From assembly GCF_014851805.1 (NCBI RefSeq), contig NZ_JACVAK010000002.1:1-64000 (forward strand): DNA of 64,000 nucleotides, given 5' to 3'. A model generated the notes under the pieces. The model did not search any database. It saw nothing but the letters and a program-made list of their open reading frames with translations, and had not been told where the DNA came from. The translations under genes and the position numbers were made by a program. Positions 41,496-49,953 of the stretch are shown here, piece by piece (the stretch's first letter is position 1; every line of letters starts with the position of its first letter). Origin of the DNA: Pseudoxanthomonas sp. PXM02 (GTDB lineage Bacteria > Pseudomonadota > Gammaproteobacteria > Xanthomonadales > Xanthomonadaceae).

Positions 41496-42498
41496 GCCAA
41501 TCCGTGAGCAGCGCGGTGATGTACCGGGCGCGCTGACCCATGCACTGCAGGCGCCGTCCGAACCGACGGTGCTGCGGGGTCTGGTGGCGCATTGGCCCAT
41601 GGTCGCGGCTGCTCGCGAATCGATGCAGGCCGCTGTGGCCTATCTCCACGGCTTCGAACGCGTGGATGCACCGCCGGTGGTCGCCACGGTCGGCGCGCCC
41701 GAGGTCGGTGGCCGCGTGTTCTACAACGACGACCTGAGCGGGCTGAACGTCCGTCAGGAACAGGTTCCGCTGCGGACCGTGCTGGACACGCTGCTCAAGT
41801 ACGCGGAGCGCGAATCCGCACCGATGATCTACGTGGCGTCGACCACGCTCGATACCTGGCTGCCGGGCTTCAGTGACGACAACGGACTTCCGCTGGAAGG
41901 GCGCGATCCCCTGGCGAGCATCTGGATCGGCAACCGCACCCGTGTTGCCGCCCACCAGGACGTCCCCGACAACATCGCGTGCGTGGTGGCCGGGCGGCGA
42001 CGCGTAACGCTGTTCCCGCCGGATCAGTTGCGCAACCTGTACATCGGCCCCCTGGATTTCACGCCTGCGGGCCAGGCAATCAGCCTGGTCGACTTCGCAT
42101 CGCCGGATCTCGAACGTTTCCCGCGCTTCGCCGATGCCATGCGGCACGCACAGGTCGCCGAGCTGGAACCCGGCGACGCGGTGTTCATCCCCAGCATGTG
42201 GTGGCACCACATGGAGGGACTTGAACCGTTCAACGTCCTGGTCAATTACTGGTGGCGCGACGCACCCGGCTGGATGGATACGCCGATGAACGTGCTGATG
42301 TACGCACTGATGACCATCCGCGACCTGCCACCGCACGAGCGCGAGACCTGGAAGGAAGTATTCCGGCACTACGTGTTCGACGCCGACGAAGACACTGCGG
42401 CGCATATCCCGGCGCCTGCTCGCCGCGTGCTGTCACCGCTTGACGATGCCCGTGCGCGCGACCTGCGCGCCCGCCTGCTCAAACGCATCAACCGCTGA
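41479..42498 (+). CDS. JmjC/cupin_8-like Fe(II) oxygenase-type protein
   Basis: The 339-residue product has a cupin core. An AAHQDVPDNIACVVAGRRRVTLFPP segment supplies His-x-Asp-type metal ligands, a region around FIPSMWWHHMEGLEPFNVLVNYWW closes the site, and IYVASTTLDTWLPGF precedes it. Relatives of the cupin_8 (JmjC-like) family hydroxylate protein or small-molecule side chains with Fe(II) and 2-oxoglutarate. It begins with GTG at 41479 within the end of sapC; the frame has no better start downstream before conserved sequence. The next gene follows after 21 bases. Its presence between two halogenases suggests tailoring of the same substrate. Confidence 0.8.
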   Translation: MLADARPIREQRGDVPGALTHALQAPSEPTVLRGLVAHWPMVAAARESMQAAVAYLHGFERVDAPPVVATVGAPEVGGRVFYNDDLSGLNVRQEQVPLRTVLDTLLKYAERESAPMIYVASTTLDTWLPGFSDDNGLPLEGRDPLASIWIGNRTRVAAHQDVPDNIACVVAGRRRVTLFPPDQLRNLYIGPLDFTPAGQAISLVDFASPDLERFPRFADAMRHAQVAELEPGDAVFIPSMWWHHMEGLEPFNVLVNYWWRDAPGWMDTPMNVLMYALMTIRDLPPHERETWKEVFRHYVFDADEDTAAHIPAPARRVLSPLDDARARDLRARLLKRINR

Positions 42499-42519
42499 AC
42501 CAGACCTAGGAATCCGTCC

Positions 42520-44028
42520 GTGAGCAATGACACCCGCGATATCCGCAGCCGGCCGATCAAGCGCGTGATCATCGCGGGTGGCGGTACCGCGGGCTGGATG
42601 GCGGCGGCGGCGATCTCCAAGGTGCTTGGCGGAGTACTGGATATCACCCTGGTGGAGTCCGAGGAAATCGGGACCGTGGGCGTGGGCGAAGCCACCATTC
42701 CCACCCTGATCAGCTTCCACCGGATGATCGACATCAACGAGCAGGCGTTCATGTCGGCGGTGCAGGGCACGATCAAGCTCGGCATTTCGTTCGAGAACTG
42801 GCTGGAGACGGGCCATCGCTACATCCATTCCTTTGGATTCAGTGGCAGGGATCGTGGAGCGACCGGCTTCCAGCACTTCTGGCTCAGGGGGCGGAACGAA
42901 GGCTATGCCAGTGGTTACGAAGACTATTGCCTCGAACTGAAGGCGGCACTGCAGGACCGCTTCGCGCACCTGCCGCGCAGCGGCACGAACTACGCGTACC
43001 ACATGGATGCCAGCCTCTATGCGAAGTTCCTACGGGAATTCAGCGGGCGCCACGGTACCCGGCGTGTGGAGGGCAAGATCGTGGATGTACTGGCCGACGC
43101 GGAGTCAGGCTACATCACCGCGCTGAAGATGGAGAACGGCGACACGCTCGAGGCCGATTTCTTCATCGACTGCACCGGCTTCCGTGCGCTGTTGATCGGC
43201 AAGACGCTGGGCGTGGGTTTTACCGACTGGTCGCACTGGCTGTTCAACGACAGCGCGCTGGCGACCCAGACCACCGCCGTGCGCGACGCGGTTCCGTACA
43301 CGCGCGCGATCGCCGGTACGGCCGGCTGGCAGTGGCGCATTCCACTGCAGCACCGGGTCGGCAACGGCATCGTCTACTCCAGCCGGCACATCAGCGATGA
43401 CGAAGCGCGCGAGCAGTTTCTGTCGAGCGTGGAAGGCGAGGTCATCAAGCAGCCTTGGCCGATCCGGTTCAAACCTGGCCAGCGACAGCAGTGCTGGGCG
43501 AAGAACTGTGTGGCGCTGGGCCTGGCCGGCAGCTTCATCGAGCCGTTGGAGTCGACCACGATCCACCTGATCCAGCGCGGCATTGTGCACCTGCTGCAGA
43601 ACTTCCCGCAGGTGATCACGCAGCCCGCCATCGATGAGTACAACGCGCGCCTGGATGAGGAACTGCAGCACGTGCGCGACTTCGTGGTGATGCACTACCA
43701 CCTCAGCGACCGGCGGGACTCGCCGTACTGGCGTGAGATCGCGGAGATGGAGATTCCCGCCACGCTGCGCCATCGCATTGAACTGTTCCGCGAAACCGGC
43801 ACCGTGTTCCACGTGCCGGGCGAACTGTTCGGCGAGAACTCCTGGATCCAGGTGATGATGGGTCAGGGCATCATGCCGAAGCGCTATCACCCGACTGCCG
43901 ACGCCGTGTCGCCAGCGGAACTGCAGCACTTTCTCGACGAGATCCGTAGCAACGTGCTGGCCACTGTGCAGCGCATGCCGGCGCACATGGATTACCTGCG
44001 CGGCTACTGTCCGGCTCCCCGGCCCTGA
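42520..44028 (+). CDS. Flavin-dependent tryptophan-halogenase family protein 2
   Basis: The 502-residue protein starts at GTG. The FAD loop VIIAGGGTAGWMAAAAI spans residues 17-33, and GTIKLGISFENW contains K86, equivalent to catalytic Lys79 of PrnA. GWQWRIPLQHR (W270, W272) is an intact WxWxIP motif, and GSFIEPLESTTIH carries the conserved Glu. All hallmarks of an active flavin halogenase are therefore present, in contrast to the first copy. Related enzymes from Xanthomonas and Brevundimonas (BrvH type) halogenate free indole in vitro, with bromide preferred, but their natural substrate is not known to me. It needs a flavin reductase, which is not encoded nearby. Confidence 0.88.
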   Translation: MSNDTRDIRSRPIKRVIIAGGGTAGWMAAAAISKVLGGVLDITLVESEEIGTVGVGEATIPTLISFHRMIDINEQAFMSAVQGTIKLGISFENWLETGHRYIHSFGFSGRDRGATGFQHFWLRGRNEGYASGYEDYCLELKAALQDRFAHLPRSGTNYAYHMDASLYAKFLREFSGRHGTRRVEGKIVDVLADAESGYITALKMENGDTLEADFFIDCTGFRALLIGKTLGVGFTDWSHWLFNDSALATQTTAVRDAVPYTRAIAGTAGWQWRIPLQHRVGNGIVYSSRHISDDEAREQFLSSVEGEVIKQPWPIRFKPGQRQQCWAKNCVALGLAGSFIEPLESTTIHLIQRGIVHLLQNFPQVITQPAIDEYNARLDEELQHVRDFVVMHYHLSDRRDSPYWREIAEMEIPATLRHRIELFRETGTVFHVPGELFGENSWIQVMMGQGIMPKRYHPTADAVSPAELQHFLDEIRSNVLATVQRMPAHMDYLRGYCPAPRP

Positions 44029-44051
44029 GTCACGCGACGGGCGGCATGGCT

Positions 44052-44063
44052 TATGCTGCCCGC
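44052..44063 (+). promoter_or_regulatory. -10 box six bases before ATG (leaderless candidate, Sir2 gene)
   Basis: TATGCT at 44052-44057 is followed by gcccgc and the ATG at 44064. With this spacing transcription would start at or next to the start codon. Confidence 0.55.
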
Positions 44064-44915
44064 ATGAGCGATACGAGACTCGAGGATTTCATGGCGGCGC
44101 ATGGCCGCCTGTTCGTGCTGACCGGGGCGGGTTGCAGTACCGCGTCGGGCATTCCCGACTATCGTGACGAAGAGGGCGCGTGGAAGCGCACGCCGCCCGT
44201 GACCTATCAGGCCTTCGTCGGTGATCTCCTCACGCGCCAACGCTACTGGGCACGCAGCCTGCTCGGCTGGCCACGCGTAGCCGCTGCGCAACCGAATGCG
44301 GCGCACCGTGCACTCGCGGCGCTGGAGAGCCAGGGCCGTTGCGAACTGCTGCTGACGCAGAACGTCGACGGCCTGCACCAGGTCGCGGGCAGCGAGTCGG
44401 TGATCGACCTGCACGGCAGACTCGACGGGGTCATCTGCCTGGAGTGCGGAACGCGGTCCTCGCGCGCGGCGTTGCAGGTGCGCCTGGAGCAGGCGAACCC
44501 GGCATGGGTATCGCTGGACGCTGGCGCTGCGCCGGATGGCGATGCCGACCTGGATGGCAGGGACTTCAGCGGATTCCACATCCCCACCTGCGAGATATGT
44601 GGTGGGCGGCTGAAACCCGACGTGGTGTTCTTCGGCGAGAACGTGCCGCGCGCGCGCGTCGATACCGCGATGGATCATCTCAATCGTGCCGATGCGATGC
44701 TGGTGGTCGGCTCGTCGCTGATGGTCTATTCGGGCCTGCGTTTCGTGCATGCCGCCGTGCGTCGCGGCGTTTCGGTAGCCGCAGTCAGCCTGGGGCGAAC
44801 GCGTGCCGACGATCTGCTGGCGTTCCGGGTGGCGGCGCCGTGTGGCGAAGCGCTCGCCTTCCTGCTGGAAGGCAGCCGTTGCCCGTCGGTCACTCCACCG
44901 GTCGTTGCAGGTTGA
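44064..44915 (+). CDS. Sir2-family NAD-dependent protein deacylase
   Basis: The 283-residue sirtuin has VLTGAGCSTASGIPDYRDE (NAD-binding GAG-x-S-x-x-SGIPD(F/Y)R motif, residues 17-35), TQNVDGLH and the catalytic His in DLHGRLD. A zinc site is formed by CLEC and CEIC, and VVGSSLMVYSG follows. It removes acetyl or other acyl groups from lysines using NAD and makes nicotinamide and O-acyl-ADP-ribose. The ATG at 44064 is preferred to the one at 44046 because a -10 box lies between them. It overlaps the tail of the oppositely oriented EAL gene by 26 bases. It is probably unrelated to the halogenase operon upstream. Confidence 0.88.
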   Translation: MSDTRLEDFMAAHGRLFVLTGAGCSTASGIPDYRDEEGAWKRTPPVTYQAFVGDLLTRQRYWARSLLGWPRVAAAQPNAAHRALAALESQGRCELLLTQNVDGLHQVAGSESVIDLHGRLDGVICLECGTRSSRAALQVRLEQANPAWVSLDAGAAPDGDADLDGRDFSGFHIPTCEICGGRLKPDVVFFGENVPRARVDTAMDHLNRADAMLVVGSSLMVYSGLRFVHAAVRRGVSVAAVSLGRTRADDLLAFRVAAPCGEALAFLLEGSRCPSVTPPVVAG

Positions 44916-47094
44916 CCCAGCGCTCCAGCGAGTGCGGCGACAAGGGGCGCGACACGTAATAGCCCTGCAGCACATCGCACTTGAGCGAAGCGAGGACAGC
45001 CCGCTGTGCGGCGTTCTCCACGCCTTCCGCCACCACCTTCAGCGCCAGGCTTTCGCCGATGCGCAGGATCGAGGTGGTCAGTGCCCGTGCGGATTCGCTG
45101 TGTTCCAGATCGCGCACGAAGCTCATGTCCAGCTTCAGTTCGCTGATCGGCAACCGGTGCAAATGGCTGAGGCTCGAGTAGCCGGTACCGAAGTCGTCGA
45201 TCGACAGACTCACGCCCATCCGGTGGATCGCATCGATGTTGGCGAGCACTTCCGGTTTCTCCGCCAGCATGACGCTCTCGGTCACTTCCACCATCAGTTC
45301 GTCCGGCGACAGCCCGCACTTGCCAAGCACGTTGCCGATGAAGGTCGGCAGGTCCTGCTGTTCGAAGTTGATCGCCGACAGGTTGACCGATACGCGAGGC
45401 ACCGGAACGCCGCGGCGACGCCAGTCCGCCATCTGGGTGCAGGCCTCTTCCAGCGTCCAGCGGCCGAGTTCATCGATCAGGCCGCATTCCTCGGCCATCG
45501 GCACGAAGGTCGCCGGCGATATCTCGCCGATTTCCGGATGCCGCCAGCGCAGCAGCGCCTCGACGCCATGCAGCGGGGCGCCGTCTTCCAGCCCGACCTG
45601 CGGCTGGTAGTGCAGCCGCAACTGGCCGCTGCGAACGGCCTCGCGCAGCGCGTTCTCCAGCGCCAGGCGCTCCTGCATCGCCTGGTTCATTTCCAGGCTG
45701 TAGAACACGATGCGACCGCCACCTTCCGACTTGGCGCGGTACATGGCGATATCGGCGTGACGCACCAGCGAATCGACATCCCAGCCATCGGCCGGGAACA
45801 TGGCCACGCCGACGCTGGCCTGCGGCGTCAGCATCATCCGGCCGGCGTTGACCGGCTCCGACAGGCGCGCCATCAGGCGATCGGCGAGGTTGGCGGCTTC
45901 CTCCGCCGTGCGGTCCGGAATCGCGAGCACGAACTCGTCGCCGGCCAGCCGCGCCACCACATCGCCCTCGCGCAACTCGTTGCCCAACCGTTTGGCGAGT
46001 TCGCGCAGCAGCATGTCGCCTGCGGTATGGCCCTGGGTATCGTTGACGATCTTGAACCGGTCGATGTCGACGAACAGCAATGCCACATGGCTGTCGCGGC
46101 GTGCAGCGCCCAGCAGCATCTGCTCGACCTTGCTGTTGAACAGCGCACGGTTGGGCAGGCCGGTGAGCGTGTCGAAGAATGACAGCTGGTGCATCCGCGC
46201 GCGGGCGCGCTCGCGTTCCATCGCCAGTGCGCACAGATGCAGGCAGACGTCGACCACGCGCAGGTGGAATTCGTCCGGTGCGCGGTTTTCCCAGTAATAC
46301 AGCGCGAACGTACCCAGCACGCGCCCGTCGTTGCCCTTGACCGGGCTGGACCAGCACGCGCGGATGCCGAGTGCGAGGAACGGCGCGTTGTGCGATTGCC
46401 AGCGCGGATCGCGTTCGATGTCGCGGCACTCGACCGGCTGCCCGCTCCACGCGGCCGAGCCGCAGGCGCCCACCATCGGGCCGGCCAGCTCGCCGTCGAT
46501 CACGGAGGCGATGTGGTCGGGCAGGCTGGGCGATGCGAGTGCGCGCAGGCGGCCGTAGTCGTCGACGCCGATCACCGAGGCCACCGCCTCCGGCATGACC
46601 TTCTCGACCTCGCGGCAGATCAGGGTCAGCACTTCCTGCAGCGGTTGCTCGCGGACGATCGCGCTCAGCACCTTGCGGTGCATCTCTTCGTGCAGCTTGC
46701 TGTGGGTGATGTCCGTATAGACGCCAAGCAGATAGCGGACGTTGCGCTCGGGATCGAAGACCGGGTTGACCACGGCGGAGATCCACAGCGGCACGCCATT
46801 CTTGGCGTACACGAGCAGCTCGGTGCGGTAGCCCTGCTGCGTGTGCAACTGCCCGCGCACCCATTCCACTGTTTCGGGATCCGTATGCGGGCCTGCCAGG
46901 AAGTCGCTGGGCCGATGCCCGACGGCGTCTTCCTGCGTGTAACCGAACATGCGCGTGAAGCCCTGGTTGATCCAGGTGATGCGCGCGGCATCGTCGCAGA
47001 CGACGATGGCGTTGTCGCTGTGGTCGATGACCCAGGACACGTCGTGTTCGCCATCGGCGATGTACGAGGGCATGGCGATAGCAGTGGGCCTCAC
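44890..47094 (-). CDS. PAS-GAF-GGDEF-EAL cyclic-di-GMP protein
   Basis: The 734-residue protein has a PAS domain (about 18-130; GFTRMFGYTQEDAVG), a GAF domain (about 140-285; CGSAAWSGQPVECRDI), a GGDEF domain (about 300-460) with the signature RLAGDEFV, and an EAL domain (about 475-730). The EAL part has GVEALLRWRH, DDFGTGYSSLSHLHRLPISELKLD and EGVEN, the residues of an active phosphodiesterase. AGDEF replaces GGDEF, so cyclase activity may be reduced or regulatory. It lacks membrane helices and should be a cytoplasmic sensor, similar in layout to DosP. GTG start at 47094, with ggggaag upstream; an ATG at 47073 is possible. Confidence 0.88.
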   Translation of the reverse strand: MRPTAIAMPSYIADGEHDVSWVIDHSDNAIVVCDDAARITWINQGFTRMFGYTQEDAVGHRPSDFLAGPHTDPETVEWVRGQLHTQQGYRTELLVYAKNGVPLWISAVVNPVFDPERNVRYLLGVYTDITHSKLHEEMHRKVLSAIVREQPLQEVLTLICREVEKVMPEAVASVIGVDDYGRLRALASPSLPDHIASVIDGELAGPMVGACGSAAWSGQPVECRDIERDPRWQSHNAPFLALGIRACWSSPVKGNDGRVLGTFALYYWENRAPDEFHLRVVDVCLHLCALAMERERARARMHQLSFFDTLTGLPNRALFNSKVEQMLLGAARRDSHVALLFVDIDRFKIVNDTQGHTAGDMLLRELAKRLGNELREGDVVARLAGDEFVLAIPDRTAEEAANLADRLMARLSEPVNAGRMMLTPQASVGVAMFPADGWDVDSLVRHADIAMYRAKSEGGGRIVFYSLEMNQAMQERLALENALREAVRSGQLRLHYQPQVGLEDGAPLHGVEALLRWRHPEIGEISPATFVPMAEECGLIDELGRWTLEEACTQMADWRRRGVPVPRVSVNLSAINFEQQDLPTFIGNVLGKCGLSPDELMVEVTESVMLAEKPEVLANIDAIHRMGVSLSIDDFGTGYSSLSHLHRLPISELKLDMSFVRDLEHSESARALTTSILRIGESLALKVVAEGVENAAQRAVLASLKCDVLQGYYVSRPLSPHSLERWVNLQRPVE

Positions 47095-47430
47095 GGTCGG
47101 TTCTTCCCCAAAGAACGGTTGCCGCCAGATGGACCGGGTTCGCTACGGCATTCCCTGCTAAGCCGCCCCCGAAGCGTGGCGATGCATCGTGGCATCGCCC
47201 TGTTATTCCCGCACTTTACCTGAAGTTTTCCGCTGCGCGGGTGATGAGCAGGTGTGTAAACGATTCCTGCCTTTTCGCGGGAAATGCCTTGCGTGGCATG
47301 GGGTTCGGCCGCGCCCTCCGTCTCCCGGGTTCCGCCGGACAGGGGCGCACCGACACGGTGCGGGCCGAGGGCTGACGCACCCCCGTCATGAACGCCGCCT
47401 AGGCTTGCCGGCCGCAAGACAGGGGGCTTC
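47095..47430. other. 336-bp intergenic region between the EAL gene and the TonB-domain lipoprotein
   Basis: The region is a divergent spacer. It contains a perfect 8-bp hairpin, ggcgatgc (47178-47185)/gcatcgcc (47192-47199), followed by ctgttatt. No gene or recognisable RNA family is seen. Confidence 0.5.
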
Positions 47431-48366
47431 ATGAAAACGACGTGGATGTGGGTGGGAATGGGGATCGCGCTGTGCGTGACGGCCTGCGGTGATGCATCGG
47501 CCCCTGCGGCTGGCGTGCAAGAGGGCGTCTTGCCCGCGGGGCCGGTGGAAAAGGGCGCCGAAACTGCGTCCGCGACGCCGTACGAACGGGCGACGCGGGC
47601 CCTGTCCGATAACCGGATGCTGTCCCCTGCCGGCGACAACGCGGTCGAGCACTATCTCGCCGCCCGCGCCCAGGGGGCGGAGCAGGCACGTGCACAGGCG
47701 GCGTTGGCCGAACTGCAGCCTTACGTGCTGATCGCCACCGAGCAGGCGATCGCGCGAGGCGATGCGCAGGAAGCGTCGCGTCTGCAGGGCCTGATCGAGC
47801 GCATCGATGCGCAGACGCCCGCGCTGCCGAGACTGCGTGCGGAGGTGGCGGCCCTGGTGCGCGCGCAGGCCGCACAGGCCGTGGCTGCCATGGAAGCCAC
47901 GCCATCCGTCGCTGCTCCTGCGGCAGCGCCAGTGCGGGCCGTGGCGGCGCCCGCCAATGCGCCGGCAGCAACGATGGCTGCCGTGAACGAATCCGTACAA
48001 ACGACCGCGCCGCCATCGGCGCCTGCGATGGTGGCGCAGGAAGAGGCGAGGCCGCCCGCCGTCCCTGTTGCGTCCCGCGTCGTGCAGGGTCCGCGTACCC
48101 CACGGTTGCTGCAGGACGCCCAGCCTCGCTACCCGTTGCCGGCGCTGCGTGCGCGCGTCGAGGGACAGGCGGAAGTGGCCTTCACCATCCAGCCGGATGG
48201 CAGCGTGCGCGACGTACGTCTGGTGTCCTCGACGGCGGGCGGCATGTTCGATGCGTCGGCGATCGCCGTGGCACAACGCTGGCGCTTCGAAGCCACCGGC
48301 CAGGCGCATGCATCGAGCCGCACGGTGCGGTTCCGGTTGCCGACGGAAGACGCACGCGGCGGCTGA
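47431..48366 (+). CDS. Lipoprotein with C-terminal TonB domain
   Basis: The product has 311 residues. The N-terminus MGIALCVTACGDAS has a lipobox (VTAC), implying lipidation at Cys19 or nearby. A helical region (about 50-150) and an Ala/Pro-rich linker (150-215) lead to a TonB C-terminal domain (225-310; AQPRYPLPALRARVEGQAEV, DGSVRDVRLVSS, ASAIAVAQRWRF). TonB normally is anchored by a transmembrane helix bound to ExbB/ExbD. A lipid anchor would instead place this domain on the inner or outer membrane without the motor contact. It could be a divergent energy transducer or a periplasmic adaptor. No exbB or exbD is nearby. Confidence 0.78.
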   Translation: MKTTWMWVGMGIALCVTACGDASAPAAGVQEGVLPAGPVEKGAETASATPYERATRALSDNRMLSPAGDNAVEHYLAARAQGAEQARAQAALAELQPYVLIATEQAIARGDAQEASRLQGLIERIDAQTPALPRLRAEVAALVRAQAAQAVAAMEATPSVAAPAAAPVRAVAAPANAPAATMAAVNESVQTTAPPSAPAMVAQEEARPPAVPVASRVVQGPRTPRLLQDAQPRYPLPALRARVEGQAEVAFTIQPDGSVRDVRLVSSTAGGMFDASAIAVAQRWRFEATGQAHASSRTVRFRLPTEDARGG

Positions 48367-48390
48367 GTGGTGTCTGCGGGCGTCTGCGGC

Positions 48391-48402
48391 GAGAATGGCG
48401 GC
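48391..48402 (+). promoter_or_regulatory. -10-like box six bases before ATG (leaderless candidate, esterase gene)
   Basis: GAGAAT at 48391-48396 is followed by ggcggc and the ATG at 48403. It is the weakest of four such sites in the window but has the same spacing. Confidence 0.4.
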
Positions 48403-49089
48403 ATGACGACTTCCCTCGCTTCCACCATCCTCGACACCGTCGAACAGGAAACCGGCCCGGCGCCGCAGTGGTCCGTGTTGTGGCTGCACGGGCTGGGCGC
48501 CGATGGCCATGACTTCGCGCCGCTCGTGCCCGAACTGGTGCGGCCTGGTTGGCCGGCGCTGCGCTTCGTGTTCCCGCATGCCCCCGTTCGTGCGGTGACC
48601 ATCAACAACGGCGTGCGCATGCGCGCGTGGTACGACATCGTGGGCATGGACTTCCCGACCCGTGCGGACAGCGCGGGCATCGAGGAATCCATCGTCCAGG
48701 TGGAGGCGCTGATCGCACGCGAGCAGGCGCGCGGCATCGCGCCGGAACGCCTATTGCTGGCGGGCTTCTCGCAGGGCGGGGCGGTTACCCTGGCGGCCGG
48801 CCTGCGTCGGGAGGTACCGCTGGCAGGGCTCATCGCGTTGTCGACCTACCTGCCGGGCGCCACGCAGGCGGCGGGCCAGGTGGTACAGGTGGCGACCGCG
48901 CAACCGGTCTTCATGGCGCATGGCATGGGCGATCCGGTGATCCCGCTGGTCCATGCCGAACAGAGCGCACGCGTACTGGGCGACCTGGGCTTCGATGTGC
49001 AGTGGCACCGCTATCCGATGGCGCACCAGGTCTGTGCGGAGGAAATCCGTGACCTGGGTGACTGGATGGCGGGGCGATTTGCGTTGTAA
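48403..49089 (+). CDS. Alpha/beta-hydrolase carboxylesterase / acyl-protein thioesterase type
   Basis: The 228-residue cytoplasmic enzyme shows WLHGLGADGHDF (oxyanion region), LLAGFSQGGAVTL (nucleophile Ser), HGMGDPVIP (Asp) and PMAHQVCAEE (His). This is the carboxylesterase/phospholipase family, which includes bacterial EstB and eukaryotic acyl-protein thioesterases. Substrates are short-chain esters or thioesters. The ATG at 48403 is chosen over the upstream frame start at 48367 because a -10 element lies between. It lies 36 bases after the TonB-domain gene, and a response regulator gene follows after 95 bases. Confidence 0.85.
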   Translation: MTTSLASTILDTVEQETGPAPQWSVLWLHGLGADGHDFAPLVPELVRPGWPALRFVFPHAPVRAVTINNGVRMRAWYDIVGMDFPTRADSAGIEESIVQVEALIAREQARGIAPERLLLAGFSQGGAVTLAAGLRREVPLAGLIALSTYLPGATQAAGQVVQVATAQPVFMAHGMGDPVIPLVHAEQSARVLGDLGFDVQWHRYPMAHQVCAEEIRDLGDWMAGRFAL

Positions 49090-49184
49090 TCCCCACGCGC
49101 CCCCCGGTGGATGACGCATGGCGTCGCCATGGGTACCCTAGGCCACGGGGGATCACGCCAACGTTCACCGAGGACGCCTTTGCC

Positions 49185-49916
49185 GTGAAAGTGGTCATCG
49201 CCGACGACGAATCCCTGGCCCGCGAGCGCCTGCGCGCGCTGCTCGCCGAGCATCCCGGCATCGAAGTGGTCGCCGAGGCCGAGAACGGCCTCGATGCGCT
49301 GCAGGCCTGTTCGCAACACCGCCCCGACATGGTGTTGCTCGACATCGCCATGCCCGGCGTGGACGGCCTGGAGGCGGCACGCCACCTGGCGGCGTTCGAT
49401 CCGCGTCCGGCGGTGGTGTTCTGCACGGCCTACGACGAACACGCGCTGTCCGCCTTCGAGGCGGCCGCCATCGATTACCTGATGAAGCCGATCCGGCCCG
49501 AACGCCTGGCGGCGGCGCTGGAACGCGCGCGCACCTTCATCGCCGGGCGCGAGAACCATCCGCCCGCGACATCGAGCAGCCAGCCGCGCACCCACCTGTG
49601 CGCACGCCTGCGTGGCAGCCTGCGGCTGATTCCGGTGGACGAGGTGCACTACCTGCAGGCGGAAGAGAAGTACGTGGTGGTGCACCACGCGCGCGGCGAG
49701 GACCTGATCGAGGAGTCGCTGAAGTCGCTGGAAGAGGAGTTCGGCGGCCGCTTCGTACGCATCCATCGCAACTGCCTGGTGGCGCGGCACGAACTGGTCG
49801 AGATCAAGCGCGTCGGCGACGGCCACGTGCAGGCCATCCTGCGCCACGGCAAGGTGCCCCTGGAAGTCAGCCGACGCTGCGTGGCGGGCCTGCGCGAGAC
49901 CGTCAAGGCGCTCTGA
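49185..49916 (+). CDS. LytTR-type response regulator (AlgR-like)
   Basis: The 243-residue protein has a receiver domain (1-118; [31 protein letters not shown] with phospho-acceptor Asp, [17 protein letters not shown]). A LytTR DNA-binding domain follows at 140-240 ([39 protein letters not shown]). AlgR of Pseudomonas has the same domains and also lies immediately before hemC, as this gene does. AlgR regulates alginate and type IV pili with sensor kinase FimS/AlgZ. No kinase gene is adjacent here, which leaves the regulator without an obvious partner in the window. The GTG start at 49185 begins the receiver fold. Confidence 0.85.
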   Translation: MKVVIADDESLARERLRALLAEHPGIEVVAEAENGLDALQACSQHRPDMVLLDIAMPGVDGLEAARHLAAFDPRPAVVFCTAYDEHALSAFEAAAIDYLMKPIRPERLAAALERARTFIAGRENHPPATSSSQPRTHLCARLRGSLRLIPVDEVHYLQAEEKYVVVHHARGEDLIEESLKSLEEEFGGRFVRIHRNCLVARHELVEIKRVGDGHVQAILRHGKVPLEVSRRCVAGLRETVKAL

Positions 49917-49941
49917 TCGCCGCGGATGCGGTGGCATGCGG

Positions 49942-49953
49942 GATAATGCCCGC
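49942..49953 (+). promoter_or_regulatory. -10 box six bases before ATG (leaderless candidate, hemC)
   Basis: GATAAT at 49942-49947 is followed by gcccgc and the ATG at 49954. The hexamer-to-start distance matches those at 44052 and 60033. Confidence 0.6.
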
